Shown here one piece after another: positions 1 to 9,000 of a stretch of 64,000 nt of DNA (within the stretch, counting starts at the first letter, position 1; every line of letters starts with the position of its first letter). The stretch covers positions 62,001-126,000 of the forward strand of contig NZ_BLTJ01000009.1 of NCBI RefSeq assembly GCF_013282095.1, in the 5' to 3' direction. A program made the position numbers and the translations under genes. Under the pieces are notes generated by a model. That model was given only the letters and a program-made list of their open reading frames with translations. It searched no databases and was not told the DNA's origin. This DNA is from Enterocloster alcoholdehydrogenati. Its GTDB lineage: Bacteria > Bacillota > Clostridia > Lachnospirales > Lachnospiraceae.

Positions 1-598
1 TGATCATGGGGCCGATGGCTACGCAGACATCATACTTCCTGCCCTGGTTTTCCACCAGATCCTTAATGACCTCTGTTACCATGCCCTTGCGCTCGTAGGA
101 GCCGTCATCGGTAGTCACATAGAGGTTTCCTGCAGCGGCACGCAGCTCGTCCTCCAGGATCAGCAGATCCTTTGTCTTGGATCCCTCGATGACATCCACA
201 TCAATTCCATGCTCACGCATCCATTTTACCTGGGGATATACGGGAGCGGAACCTACGCCTCCTGCCACGAAGAGGTATTTTCTCTTCTTTACTTCCTCGA
301 TATCTTCCTTTACAAACTCGGAAGGCTGTCCCAGGGGGCCTACGAAATCCTGGAAGTAATCCCCGGCCTTTAACTCTGCCATGCGCAGGGTAGATGCTCC
401 TACTGTCTGGAATACGATGGTGACCAGTCCCTTTGCACGGTCAAAATCGCAGATGGTTAACGGGATACGCTCTCCCACCTCGTCAATCTTTACAATAACA
501 AATTCTCCCGGCTGACAGGCTCTTGCCACTCTGGGCGCTTCTACGTCCATCAGATAAATCTTGTCCGCCAGGCACTCCGCCTTAACGATTTTGTACAT
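1..598 (-). CDS. NfnA-like sulfide/dihydroorotate dehydrogenase-type FAD/NAD-binding protein (3' end outside window)
   Basis: About 199 codons are visible, read from an ATG at 598 behind a strong AGGAGGAG ribosome binding site; the 3' end lies beyond base 1. The protein starts MYKIVKAECL, carries the ferredoxin-reductase FAD-binding signature RIPLTIC near residue 44, and the nucleotide-binding loop VAGGVGSAPVYP near residue 110. This is the family that includes the small subunit of NADH-dependent reduced ferredoxin:NADP oxidoreductase and the PyrK-type electron-transfer subunits. In clostridia the usual partner is a GltD-like large subunit encoded just downstream, which would be outside this window. 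Family placement is firm from the motifs; the exact substrate (NADP bifurcation, sulfide or glutamate synthase coupling) is inference. Confidence 0.85.
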   Translation of the reverse strand, partial: MYKIVKAECLADKIYLMDVEAPRVARACQPGEFVIVKIDEVGERIPLTICDFDRAKGLVTIVFQTVGASTLRMAELKAGDYFQDFVGPLGQPSEFVKEDIEEVKKRKYLFVAGGVGSAPVYPQVKWMREHGIDVDVIEGSKTKDLLILEDELRAAAGNLYVTTDDGSYERKGMVTEVIKDLVENQGRKYDVCVAIGPMI

Positions 599-728
599 GA
601 TTCTCCTCCTCATTTTTGCTTATGTGTCTCGGATCTGCCGGAACGCGATGCCGGATTTTTCTGACATCAGGCTCCTCTTTTTCACCATTCCGAAAGCACG
701 CGTAATTTATAGATCCAGCCCGGCGGTT

Positions 729-1640
729 TTATTCGATCCGGATGCTGTAGCTCTTCTCCCAGGTTCCCCAGGCATTAAGTTTCTGAATCCCCGGCCGGTC
801 CTTTAATTCTCCTGCATAGCCGTCAGGAGCGCAGATGCCGTACCATGGCTCCAGGCATACGAAAGGATGGGTGGCCTCCATGGTCCACACTCCCAGGTAG
901 GGGAAACCGCCGCAGCTGACGGTTACATAGGGCTTTCCATCCACCAGCAGGCCGACGCTTGAAACCTGTCCGTCATCAAACATATAGGTAAGCGCTGCAT
1001 CGAAAAATCCCTTCGTAATGGGAACCTGTCCGTCTTTCAGCTGCAGAGTCCCGCTGCGGCGCTCCTCCTGGTATCCGTTTTCATTGGGCGCCAGATAATG
1101 AAGCTGCTGTGCAGACTCTTCTGCCCCGGATCCCTCTTTATTAAAACTTAGCGTATAATCATAGATTGTCTTTCCCTGGGGCGTCTGAAAGGCCGGGTGG
1201 CCTCCGATCATGAACAGCAGTTCCCCGGAATCAGGATTAACCACTCTCCATATAACCTCAATGACCCGTCCCGTCAGGCGGTGCCCTACCTCCAGTTCAA
1301 AATGGAAGGGATAGACCGCATACGTCTTTGGCGTGTCCTTTAACCGATACCAGCATTCATCCATATCGCATAGCACAGGCTCAAACTCCATATCTCTGGC
1401 AAAGCCATGGGGCATGATCTCATACTCCGTACCATCGCAGAGATATTTTCCCTCAAAACTCTTTCCCACAAAGGGGAAAAGGATCGGCGCATGGCGGCCC
1501 CATACAGACGGGTCGGCCTTCCACAGAATTTCCCTGCCTGCTTTCTTATCGTAAATCCCTGTCAGCTCTGCGCCGCGGCGGTCTATTGTAACCAAAAGTT
1601 CTTCATTTTCCAGTGTAAACACACTGCCGTCCTGCTTCAT
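729..1640 (-). CDS. Aldose 1-epimerase family protein (LacX-like)
   Basis: A 303-residue galactose-mutarotase-fold protein. Visible family features are the N-terminal strand region with RRGAELTGIYDK, the GRHAPILFPFVGK segment, the histidine motif PHGFARDMEF and GGHPAFQTP, and the late acidic segment before the PWYGICAPDG strand. The reading frame stays open to 1709, but I place the start at 1640 because a GGGGG Shine-Dalgarno-like run lies directly upstream of MKQDGSV and the earlier residues do not match the family. It lies in the same direction as the NfnA-like gene with about 130 bases between them. LacX-type members interconvert or bind sugar anomers; which sugar is used here cannot be read from the sequence. 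Confidence 0.85.
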   Translation of the reverse strand: MKQDGSVFTLENEELLVTIDRRGAELTGIYDKKAGREILWKADPSVWGRHAPILFPFVGKSFEGKYLCDGTEYEIMPHGFARDMEFEPVLCDMDECWYRLKDTPKTYAVYPFHFELEVGHRLTGRVIEVIWRVVNPDSGELLFMIGGHPAFQTPQGKTIYDYTLSFNKEGSGAEESAQQLHYLAPNENGYQEERRSGTLQLKDGQVPITKGFFDAALTYMFDDGQVSSVGLLVDGKPYVTVSCGGFPYLGVWTMEATHPFVCLEPWYGICAPDGYAGELKDRPGIQKLNAWGTWEKSYSIRIE

Positions 1641-1663
1641 AAGACTACCCCCATTTCCGCTCT

Positions 1664-1684
1664 CAGCGTCCTTTATGGACGCTG
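1664..1684. other. Perfect 8-bp hairpin between the epimerase and DHFR-2
   Basis: CAGCGTCC and GGACGCTG pair perfectly across a 5-base loop. It follows the second DHFR gene on the minus strand but has no T-run on either side, so a terminator role is doubtful; it could instead sit in the epimerase leader. Confidence 0.35.
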
Positions 1685-1749
1685 CTGCAAACCTGCTGTT
1701 TTCACACAAAAATCATCTTATCATTTTCTGCCGGATGTTACAACTGTTT

Positions 1750-2262
1750 TTACACAATATCTGTGCTCCTCTTTGTTCTCACATAGCGGCAGAAGGTATA
1801 ACAAAGGTCAAAATAGGTCTGTTCCTCCCCTTCCTGGGCCAGCACCCACTCCGGGCTCTGATCCAGGTTTATGGGAAACCTCATATCCGCGTCATACGCA
1901 TAGTCGATACGAGTCAGGTGAATGGTATCGCAGCAGGGCAGAAACTGTTTGAAAATACTGCCGCCACCGATCACATAAATATCCCCAGAAGGGATATCCC
2001 GCAGTCTATCCAGAGCTTCCTGCATATTTCTGCATACCTCTGCACCCCTTATCTTAAACGAAGGATCCTCCGACAGGACAAGGTTCGTCCGTCCTCCCAG
2101 AGGCTGGCCCCCCGGAAGGGTTTCCAGGGTTCTGCGTCCCATAACTACGGTCTTGCCTGCTGTTTCCTTCAGCAAAAGCTGACGTTCTGCAGGAATGGTC
2201 ACCAGCGGCCTTCCGTTCTTCCCGATAGCCCAGTTCTTATCTGCCGATACCAGAAAATTCAT
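1750..2262 (-). CDS. Divergent second dihydrofolate reductase paralogue
   Basis: A 170-residue type I DHFR-fold protein that overlaps the stop of the first DHFR by four bases, so the two are translated in tandem. It keeps the NADPH-binding landmarks (AIGKNG near residue 13, VVMGRRTLETLPGG near 39, YVIGGGSIF near 95). The residue in the catalytic acid position is Glu26 (PAERQL) rather than the Asp26 of the upstream copy, and the adjoining FFRETT helix is changed to LLKETA. Glu is used in that position by eukaryotic and some bacterial DHFRs, so the enzyme may still be active; it could also be a pteridine reductase-like variant or a trimethoprim-insensitive copy. Those functional options are inference. 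Confidence 0.8.
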   Translation of the reverse strand: MNFLVSADKNWAIGKNGRPLVTIPAERQLLLKETAGKTVVMGRRTLETLPGGQPLGGRTNLVLSEDPSFKIRGAEVCRNMQEALDRLRDIPSGDIYVIGGGSIFKQFLPCCDTIHLTRIDYAYDADMRFPINLDQSPEWVLAQEGEEQTYFDLCYTFCRYVRTKRSTDIV

Positions 2263-2759
2263 CGCGTGCCTCCCATCTGCTCATAGAGTCGAAATTCATA
2301 GCGGATTCCATGATCCTCTCCTTCTCCCAGGACACGGGCCAGCCGCCAGCCTGGTTCTTTATCCAGATCAGGCAGTGCGGTATCTGCCGGAAAAGCCTTG
2401 AAAATATGGGTAATATAGGCTTTTTTACAGTATGGAAGAAATTCCCGGTAGATCATGCCTCCGCCAATGATGAATATATCGTCGTTTCCATACTGTGTCA
2501 GATACTCCAGTGTTTCCTCCACGCTCCTGCAGATCACAACGTCCTCCGGAGCGCTCAGGCCGCTCTTTGTGAGAACCACATTAACACGGTTTTTTAACGG
2601 CTTGCCGCCTGGAAAACTCTCCAGTGTCCTGCGTCCCATGACAACTACCCGGCCTTTGGTCGTTTCTCTGAAAAACTTCATATCCCCTGGAAGATGGGCT
2701 AAAAGGCCGCCGTCTTTTCCGATGGCCCAGTTTTCATCTGCTGCTGCAATAAGATTCAT
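2259..2759 (-). CDS. folA: Dihydrofolate reductase
   Basis: A 166-residue type I DHFR, which reduces dihydrofolate to tetrahydrofolate with NADPH. Seen: MNLIAAADEN start, AIGKDG loop, the catalytic acid Asp26 in HLPGDMKFF, the VVVMGRRTLESFPGG nucleotide motif near residue 38 and IIGGGMIYREFLPY near 100. The frame is open to 2852 but the start is set at 2759 by a GGAGAG ribosome binding site; a TATAAT box at 2800-2805 lies inside the longer reading frame and supports the short version. No thymidylate synthase gene, the common neighbour, is present. The next gene downstream is a diverged paralogue that overlaps this stop codon. Confidence 0.93.
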   Translation of the reverse strand: MNLIAAADENWAIGKDGGLLAHLPGDMKFFRETTKGRVVVMGRRTLESFPGGKPLKNRVNVVLTKSGLSAPEDVVICRSVEETLEYLTQYGNDDIFIIGGGMIYREFLPYCKKAYITHIFKAFPADTALPDLDKEPGWRLARVLGEGEDHGIRYEFRLYEQMGGTR

Positions 2760-2799
2760 ATCGCGTCTCTCCTGTATTTCAATCGCATTCTTATGACCG

Positions 2800-2805
2800 A
2801 TTATA
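2800..2805 (-). promoter_or_regulatory. Candidate -10 box for the tandem DHFR genes
   Basis: TATAAT on the minus strand, 41 bases upstream of the folA start. The -35 position reads TTTTCA with a 17-base spacer, so the -35 is weak. Confidence 0.45.
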
Positions 2806-2828
2806 GCATGGGTGCGGGTAAATGAAAA

Positions 2829-2866
2829 GGCGCGCCGGGATATTTCACACAATTTCCCGGCGCGCC
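2829..2866 (-). terminator. Terminator of the AGCS symporter gene
   Basis: A perfect 12-bp GC-rich stem (arms 2829-2840 and 2855-2866, each containing GGCGCGCC) with a 14-base loop. On the minus strand it is followed by TTTTCATTT. It lies 25 bases past the symporter stop codon and separates it from the DHFR pair. Confidence 0.8.
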
Positions 2867-2891
2867 GAACGATCCTGCTTTATAATACGTT

Positions 2892-4286
2892 TTAGATCCT
2901 TCCCTGTCTGCGCTTTTCTTCATAGTCTTTAAGAGCAGCCAAAGCTTTTCCTGCCATGGGGTACAGGGCGATGAGGTTAAAGATAGTCATCAGTCCTACG
3001 CCAACGTCTCCCAGATCCCATACAACGGTATAGGCAGTCAGTCCGCCCACAAAGAGCATGATGAGCGCCAGCACCTTGTATGCTGTCTGAGCCGCCCAGC
3101 TGTCTCCAAACAGATATGATACGTTGGAACGGGCATAGTAGAGGATTCCTAAAAATGTGGAAAAGCTGAACAGCCACAGAATTACTGCAATGAAGATAAT
3201 TCCAAAGGAACCAAGGTGGTATCCCATGGCCGCCTGCAGCAGATCCATTCCCTCCAGGGAGCCTGTTACCTGCTCTGGAGCCAGAAGCATTAAGAAGGCG
3301 GTACAGCTGCAGATAACGATCGTATCAATGAATACGCCCAGCGCCTGTGCCAGCCCCACCTTGGCCGGATGGTCTGTCACAGCGGCCGCTGCGGCACAGG
3401 GAGCCGACCCGCTGCCTGCTTCATTGGAAAAAAGCCCTCGTTTTACGCCGTTCATAATCACAGCTCCTATTCCTCCTGCCACTGCCTGGCGCAGCCCGAA
3501 GGCCTCTGAGAAGATACGCTGAAACACAGAGGGAATCTGCTGGAAATTCAGAACGATCACTGCCACTGTGATCAGAAGATACAGCCCAGCCATCACCGGC
3601 ACCATCACATCCAGAGCCTTTACGGTCGCGTTTTTGCGCAGAACGATCACTGCGCCAAGAATCACCAGGACGATGGTGCTGTAAAGGGGCGGTATGTGAA
3701 ACGCATTTTTGAAGGCAGATGCCACGGAATTACTGATAACCTGGCTGATTCCGCACCAGCAGATCAAGCCGGATAAGGCAAACAGCACCGATAAGGGCAT
3801 CCATCTCTTCTTTTTATCCTTTTTCTCGAAAAATTTGTGCATATAGTAGGCAGGGCCGCCCCGATAGCCGCCGTAAAGAGGATCTTCCTCTTTATAAAGC
3901 TGAGCCAGCGTGGCTTCAATAAACGCGGTGGTTGAGCCTAAAAGGGCTGTGACCCACATCCAGAACACGGCACCTGCGCCGCCGGCGGAAATGGCCGCCA
4001 CTACGCCTACCAGATTTCCCATTCCCACACGGGTAGCGGTAGACACGATCAGCGTCTGACACGCTGAAAGCGCCGTTGTCTCTCCATCCTTTTTCTCCAA
4101 AGTTACCCGCACCATGTCTTTAAACAGACGCAGGGAAAGAAAACGTGTGCGCAGCGTAAAATAAATTCCCGTAGGAATCAGCAGCAGCACCAGAAGCGAA
4201 AAGCGGATACTTGCGCCTCCCGGCAAAGGCAGCGTGAGCAGATCCCCCCATAAAAACCGGTAAACTGTTTCAATTACTGTAACCAT
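2892..4286 (-). CDS. Sodium:alanine/glycine symporter (AGCS family)
   Basis: A 464-residue polytopic membrane protein with about ten to eleven hydrophobic segments. It carries the AGCS hallmarks VGMGNLVGVVAAI near residue 86 and the family signature VKRGLFSNEAGSGSAP near residue 283. Members import alanine or glycine with sodium or protons through the cytoplasmic membrane; substrate preference cannot be told from the sequence. The start at 4286 is the only Met ahead of the first membrane segment. It is divergently transcribed from the LysR-type regulator gene, which makes control by that regulator possible but unproven. Confidence 0.93.
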   Translation of the reverse strand: MVTVIETVYRFLWGDLLTLPLPGGASIRFSLLVLLLIPTGIYFTLRTRFLSLRLFKDMVRVTLEKKDGETTALSACQTLIVSTATRVGMGNLVGVVAAISAGGAGAVFWMWVTALLGSTTAFIEATLAQLYKEEDPLYGGYRGGPAYYMHKFFEKKDKKKRWMPLSVLFALSGLICWCGISQVISNSVASAFKNAFHIPPLYSTIVLVILGAVIVLRKNATVKALDVMVPVMAGLYLLITVAVIVLNFQQIPSVFQRIFSEAFGLRQAVAGGIGAVIMNGVKRGLFSNEAGSGSAPCAAAAAVTDHPAKVGLAQALGVFIDTIVICSCTAFLMLLAPEQVTGSLEGMDLLQAAMGYHLGSFGIIFIAVILWLFSFSTFLGILYYARSNVSYLFGDSWAAQTAYKVLALIMLFVGGLTAYTVVWDLGDVGVGLMTIFNLIALYPMAGKALAALKDYEEKRRQGRI

Positions 4287-4375
4287 GATTGTTTGCCACT
4301 CCTTCTCCTTTGTTCAGACCGTACCTGCGGCCTGCCCCTCTCCATATTTCAGGGGATGGATTTTTACTTCATATT

Positions 4376-4404
4376 AGTATATAATAATTATCATCATTTG
4401 TAAA
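4376..4404 (-). promoter_or_regulatory. Promoter of the AGCS symporter gene
   Basis: TTTACA (4399-4404) and TATACT (4376-4381) on the minus strand, 17-base spacer. The intergenic DNA is very AT-rich and also holds two ATTGAT direct repeats (around 4405 and 4423) that could be contacted by the neighbouring LysR protein. Confidence 0.7.
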
Positions 4405-4482
4405 ATTGATACTTTAAATTATATTGATCTATTTTTTCAATTGTAGCAGGCTGCCTCACACAGCAAACCATGGGAGGAAAAT

Positions 4483-5406
4483 ATGGGTGTTGATATGAAA
4501 AACATGGAAACCTTTATTCAGGTAGCGGAGCTGTGCAGCTTTACAAAAGCGGCAAAAAAGCTGGGGTATTCACAGTCCACTGTATCGTTCCAGATCCGGC
4601 AGCTGGAGGAGGATCTGAAGGTGCAGCTTTTAGAGCGCATCAACCATACCGTAGCGCTGACAGAAGCCGGACGCAAGGTTCTGGACTATGCCCATCAGCT
4701 AGACCGGCTGACCATGAATATGAAAAAGGAACTTAAGCCTCAGCCTTTCATAACCGGACACATCCGCATCGCCATGGCAGATTCCCTGGCCTGCTGGATC
4801 CTCCAGGATCACTTTGAGGCTTTCCGCAGAGAGCGGCCGGGAATCACACTGAAGCTCATGACGGCCAGCACGCAGGAAATGTTCCGGCTTCTGAACCAGA
4901 ATGAGGCAGATCTGGTGTACACTCTTGATCAGCATTTTTATAACAGCGATTATATAATCGCAGACGAAGAGCAGATCGAGGCCCATTTTGTAGCGGCCCC
5001 TGATTTCCTTCCTGTTTCATCCCGCCGTGTGCCAGTCCGGGAATTGATTCAGTTCCCCTTTCTCCTGACAGAAAAGGGCATGAGCTACCGCCGTCTGATG
5101 GATGAGCACCTAGCTCAGCTCTCCTTGGAGGTGCGTCCTGTTCTGGAATTCGGCAGCGCCGACCTTCTGTGCCGCCTTGTGACCCAGGGAGCCGGGATTT
5201 CCTTTCTTCCTGACTATGTAACAGAACCAGCGCTGCTGGAAGGGCGGCTGATACGGCTGGAGGTACCTGACTTTGCCCCCCAGCTGTGGCGTCAGCTTCT
5301 GTATCACCGGGATAAATGGGTCTCCCCGGCCATGCAGGCAGTCATCGGGTATTTTTCCGGCAAATCCCCTGCACCTGACAGCAGGGATTCTCATATGCTG
5401 TCATAG
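4483..5406 (+). CDS. LysR-family transcriptional regulator
   Basis: A 307-residue LysR protein. The winged helix-turn-helix occupies residues 4-63 (METFIQVAELCSFTKAAKKL, then YSQSTVSFQIRQLEEDL), followed by the periplasmic-binding-like effector domain from about residue 90 to 295. Start at 4483 is preceded by GGGAGGAAAAT. It is divergent from the AGCS symporter and is followed after 24 bases by the SOD-like gene, with no terminator between, so regulator and SOD are probably cotranscribed. LysR proteins usually act on a divergent promoter; which of the two flanking genes is the target is not visible. The inducer is unknown. Confidence 0.93.
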   Translation: MGVDMKNMETFIQVAELCSFTKAAKKLGYSQSTVSFQIRQLEEDLKVQLLERINHTVALTEAGRKVLDYAHQLDRLTMNMKKELKPQPFITGHIRIAMADSLACWILQDHFEAFRRERPGITLKLMTASTQEMFRLLNQNEADLVYTLDQHFYNSDYIIADEEQIEAHFVAAPDFLPVSSRRVPVRELIQFPFLLTEKGMSYRRLMDEHLAQLSLEVRPVLEFGSADLLCRLVTQGAGISFLPDYVTEPALLEGRLIRLEVPDFAPQLWRQLLYHRDKWVSPAMQAVIGYFSGKSPAPDSRDSHMLS

Positions 5407-5430
5407 ATCACTCCTTCAGGAGATTTTGCC

Positions 5431-5937
5431 ATGAATCAGTCTGCAGCTGCTACACCGGGCGATCAGTTCGCTCAAATCCTGCGTTTTGGCACCCCTGCCG
5501 CTCTGGCCTGGGTCCACGGAAATACTTCCTTTGCCCCCGCCCTAAGCGGAGTGGTGCGCTTTTATGACACGCCTTATGGAGGCGTCCTGGTTGAAGGTGA
5601 GTTTTTCCAGCTTCCCAATAAGGGCATTTTGGGCTCTACCGCTTTTTATGCCATGCATATCCACGAAAACGGGGATTGCTCCGCTTCCTTTACCCACACA
5701 GGCGGACACTATAATCCTACCCATACGGAACATCCCTGGCACTCCGGGGATTTGCTGCCCATCATGGGAAATGAGGGCTATGGATGGATCGCCTTCTATG
5801 ATAAGCGATTCACTGTGGCTGAAATTCTGGGACGTTCCCTGGTTCTCCACCTGAATGCAGATGACTTTACCAGCCAGCCGTCCGGAAATTCCGGGATGAT
5901 CATAGGATGCGGAATTGTGAGAAAGTATACGCCCTAA
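5431..5937 (+). CDS. Cu/Zn superoxide dismutase-fold protein, cytoplasmic form
   Basis: A 168-residue Cu/Zn-SOD family protein. All metal-ligand positions can be placed: copper His76, His78 and His140, bridging His93, zinc His101, His104 and Asp107. Cys83 and Cys160 occupy the positions of the structural disulfide. The active-site Arg of classical enzymes (three residues before the second Cys) is Ile157 here. There is no signal peptide, unlike most bacterial Cu/Zn-SODs, so the product should stay in the cytoplasm. Ribosome binding site AGGAG precedes the ATG. It follows the LysR gene closely. It may dismutate superoxide or serve as a copper- or zinc-binding protein; the loss of Arg argues for altered kinetics. 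Confidence 0.8.
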   Translation: MNQSAAATPGDQFAQILRFGTPAALAWVHGNTSFAPALSGVVRFYDTPYGGVLVEGEFFQLPNKGILGSTAFYAMHIHENGDCSASFTHTGGHYNPTHTEHPWHSGDLLPIMGNEGYGWIAFYDKRFTVAEILGRSLVLHLNADDFTSQPSGNSGMIIGCGIVRKYTP

Positions 5938-5944
5938 ATGCAAC

Positions 5945-5990
5945 AATACCGCAGGACAGAGAACGTTTCCCGTTCTTTTTCTGCGGTATT
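5945..5990. terminator. Bidirectional terminator between SOD and surface-protein genes
   Basis: Outer arms AATACCGCAG (5945-5954) and CTGCGGTATT (5981-5990) pair perfectly; an inner AGAACG/CGTTCT stem adds to the hairpin. It lies between two convergent genes. Confidence 0.7.
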
Positions 5991-6060
5991 TCTGTTGATA
6001 AACTGATTTTCCTGAAACGTCTTTTCTATGAGCGGGCCGTCTGTCTGTTTGGCTCCTGCT

Positions 6061-9000
6061 TTACTGCTCCCATGCTCCGTCCTTATTTACAAAATAATGA
6101 TCCGGCGTCTGCTCCTGACGGTACATGGAGCCGTAAGGGCGCTTTTTATTTTCATAATACCAGTATCCGTCCTCCTTCCGAAAGTAGGTCTGCTCTGAGA
6201 TGTCCTCCACCTCTGTAAAATAGTAATACGTTCCATCTACCTGTACCCAGCCGTCTCTCATAACGGCTGTTTCTGGATCAAGATAATACCACTTCCCATC
6301 CATTTTCTCAAAATACCAGCCTTTTTCAAGAACGCCTAAATTGCCATCAGATACATCATGGGTATGATACCATTTCCCATTATGACTTCTGATCCATCCA
6401 AACTCCATGATGCCCTCAGCATTAAACTTAAACCAGCTGAATCTTCCCTGCATATCCTTTCCATAGGGATTTTCAATAAACATCCAGCCGTTTTTAGGCG
6501 TGATATTTCCAGATGTTGCGTAGGTCCATTTATGACGGCCAGCATCCAAGAGCGTCCAGCGTCCGCCTCTGGAGCCATTAGCAAGACCGGGAACCGGATC
6601 GGAATAGATTCTGTCATTGCCTGCGCTGCGGCGTCCTGAAGCAGAGGTTGAACTGCTGTGTGAAAAACCGCCTGAGCCGTGCTTTCCTGGCTTATGCGGC
6701 TTTTGAGGCTGACTTGGTGAAACGATGTCCGGCTTATCCGGCTTTTGAGGCTGACTTGGAGAAGCAATGTCCGGCTTATGGGGCCTGTCTGGCTTTTGAG
6801 GCCTGTCCGGCTGTTCCGGACGCTCCGGCTCGCTTGGGGATGCAGTCCCCGGTTTCTTTTTTACACGGATTTCGACTCTGAAGTTCTTACTGCTTCCATC
6901 GGGATATATCACCTTTATTTTACCCGTATATTTTCCCGGTATATCCGTATCAATCTCCTCTTCCGTGACATCTTCCACCAGAGTTCCTTCTGGAAGTTCT
7001 TCCCAGTTAGAGATATTATCTGACAGGTCGATCTCTCCCCCCTGCTCTGTCTCCTCACGTTCTATTTTGGGCCGGTAAATTTCAGCATCCATTTTCTCAA
7101 TTTCTGTTCCTGGATAAGAGCCGGCATCCTTGGGATCCGAACCCTTGGCTGTCTCCTCACTGTCCGCTGTGCCGTCTCCGTCATCATCCTCGTCTGCCCG
7201 GTCCGGTGTCCCGTCTCTGTCTGTATCCCGTTCTACGTTCACCGCCGCCATTACCTGTTTTTCCTGCTTTATGCCTTTATCCTCAAAAGTAACCTTTACA
7301 GGAATATACACCGTCTGGATCTCATAGTCTGCATGATCCTTATCCCCCCATATAAGATTCTCAGGTGTTCCCTTCAGAAAACCATTCTCATCTGCCAAAA
7401 GCCCGTTGGTCTCTTCAGACGCGATCACTGCCGCTGCTTCATTTGGTTCTGCCAGTTTCTGATTCGGTATCACTTCCATGCCCTCCACGGCATTTTGAAC
7501 CAGCCGGATCGTCACCTTAAGCTCCTTTGCCCATACAGCAAACACTTCTCTGCTTCCATCCAGCTGCTCCAGAATATGAGGATCTGCCTCTAAAGCATCT
7601 GCCGAAGCCGCCCAGCCGGCAAATACATACCCGGTTCTTTCAGGACTTACTGGCGCTGTTATGGTCCCGCCGGCTATATTTTCTGTCCTGCTCTCTGCTG
7701 TCCCGTCTTCCCAGTTTCCTCCATTAGGATAGAAAATCACCTTTGCGGTGCCTGCACTGATCCTGTGTTCAGCGGCCGCTGTGTGCATACCATTGGGTGA
7801 AAAGGCTACAAGCAGAATCTGATCCCCATCCTGGAATATGCCTGCTGGTATTTCCATGGAAAATTCCCCGGTCATAATTGTTTCAAAGGGAATCACAGCC
7901 TGAGCCCTGGGATCGTCTGGATCGTATCCCAGACCGCCATTGATATATTTAAATGCTTTTACCACTGCGTTGCCTGCATTCTGATCCGTCACATCCAGAT
8001 TTCTTTCAGGATGCCCCGGATGTTTGTAAACAGCCTTTGGAAGCCGGCCTGCGATGACTGCGTTTTGATCCGCTCTTACCGAAGAAACCTCTGTTTCCGG
8101 TTTTGAAACCAAATAATCCCCCGCATTTTTCGGATCTGTTTTATCCTCTGTCACTTCCCGGCCGTCAGGAACGCCGTCCCCATCTGTATCCGCATGATAT
8201 GCATCCGTCCCCAATTCATCTTCCACAAAATCATATAACCCGTCCTTATCTGAGTCCAGAACGGTTAAAAAGCCATTAGAATATGAATTCTGCAGCCTTT
8301 TATTAGGCTTTTTTCCGTCCGGCTTTCTGATACCCAAAGAGGAATCGCTATGATCTACAAAGTCGGCTTCCAGCCAGGATTCGAAGTCGATTTCTCCTCC
8401 GCTGCTTTCCATATATCGGTTCAGCGCCTGTGCAAATTCCTCATTTGTCACCTGGTCTCTTAACGCATACTTAATAGCAAATGACCGCCTCTGCCCCAGA
8501 GCACCGTAAAAAATCTGGCTGTCCTGCAGTTTTCTCACCTCCGTGACCTTATCCCAGTCTGCATCGATGATGCTGAGACTGTCCGTATCCTTGGTAGAGA
8601 TATGGCCATTTCCATCGGGATTCACAGTCAGCTTCACAGGCGCATCCTTCAGAAAATTACCCCGGGCATCCGATAGCCCCAGATATATCCGGTCAGTATC
8701 AATATACGGCAGCAATTCCTCTGGAATCACTTCATTGATATATAAGACCCAGCCGCTGTTTGACAGCAGAAAGTTCTGATTGGGCTTAAAAGAGGAAACA
8801 GAGTTAATTATGCGGTTCTTCCCGTCATAAATGACTGTCTTGGCGACAGGCCCTCTTGTAAAATTTCCATCTTTTGACTGCGTTCCGTCAGTCTCTAAAA
8901 TATTACCGCCGGTTCCCAGATAAAATTCATTTCCCTCTGCTGTATTCTGAGGAAGTTGTGGTACATTAGGATTGTTTTTCAGAATAAAACCATTATCATT

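Noticed and set aside
2829-2866. Two GGCGCGCC copies as a possible recombination or restriction-related site
   Set aside because: They are the two arms of the AGCS terminator stem, which explains them fully.
6358-6881. Pro/Ala-rich frames opposite the surface protein spacer
   Set aside because: They are shadows created by the repetitive Pro-Lys codons of the real gene.
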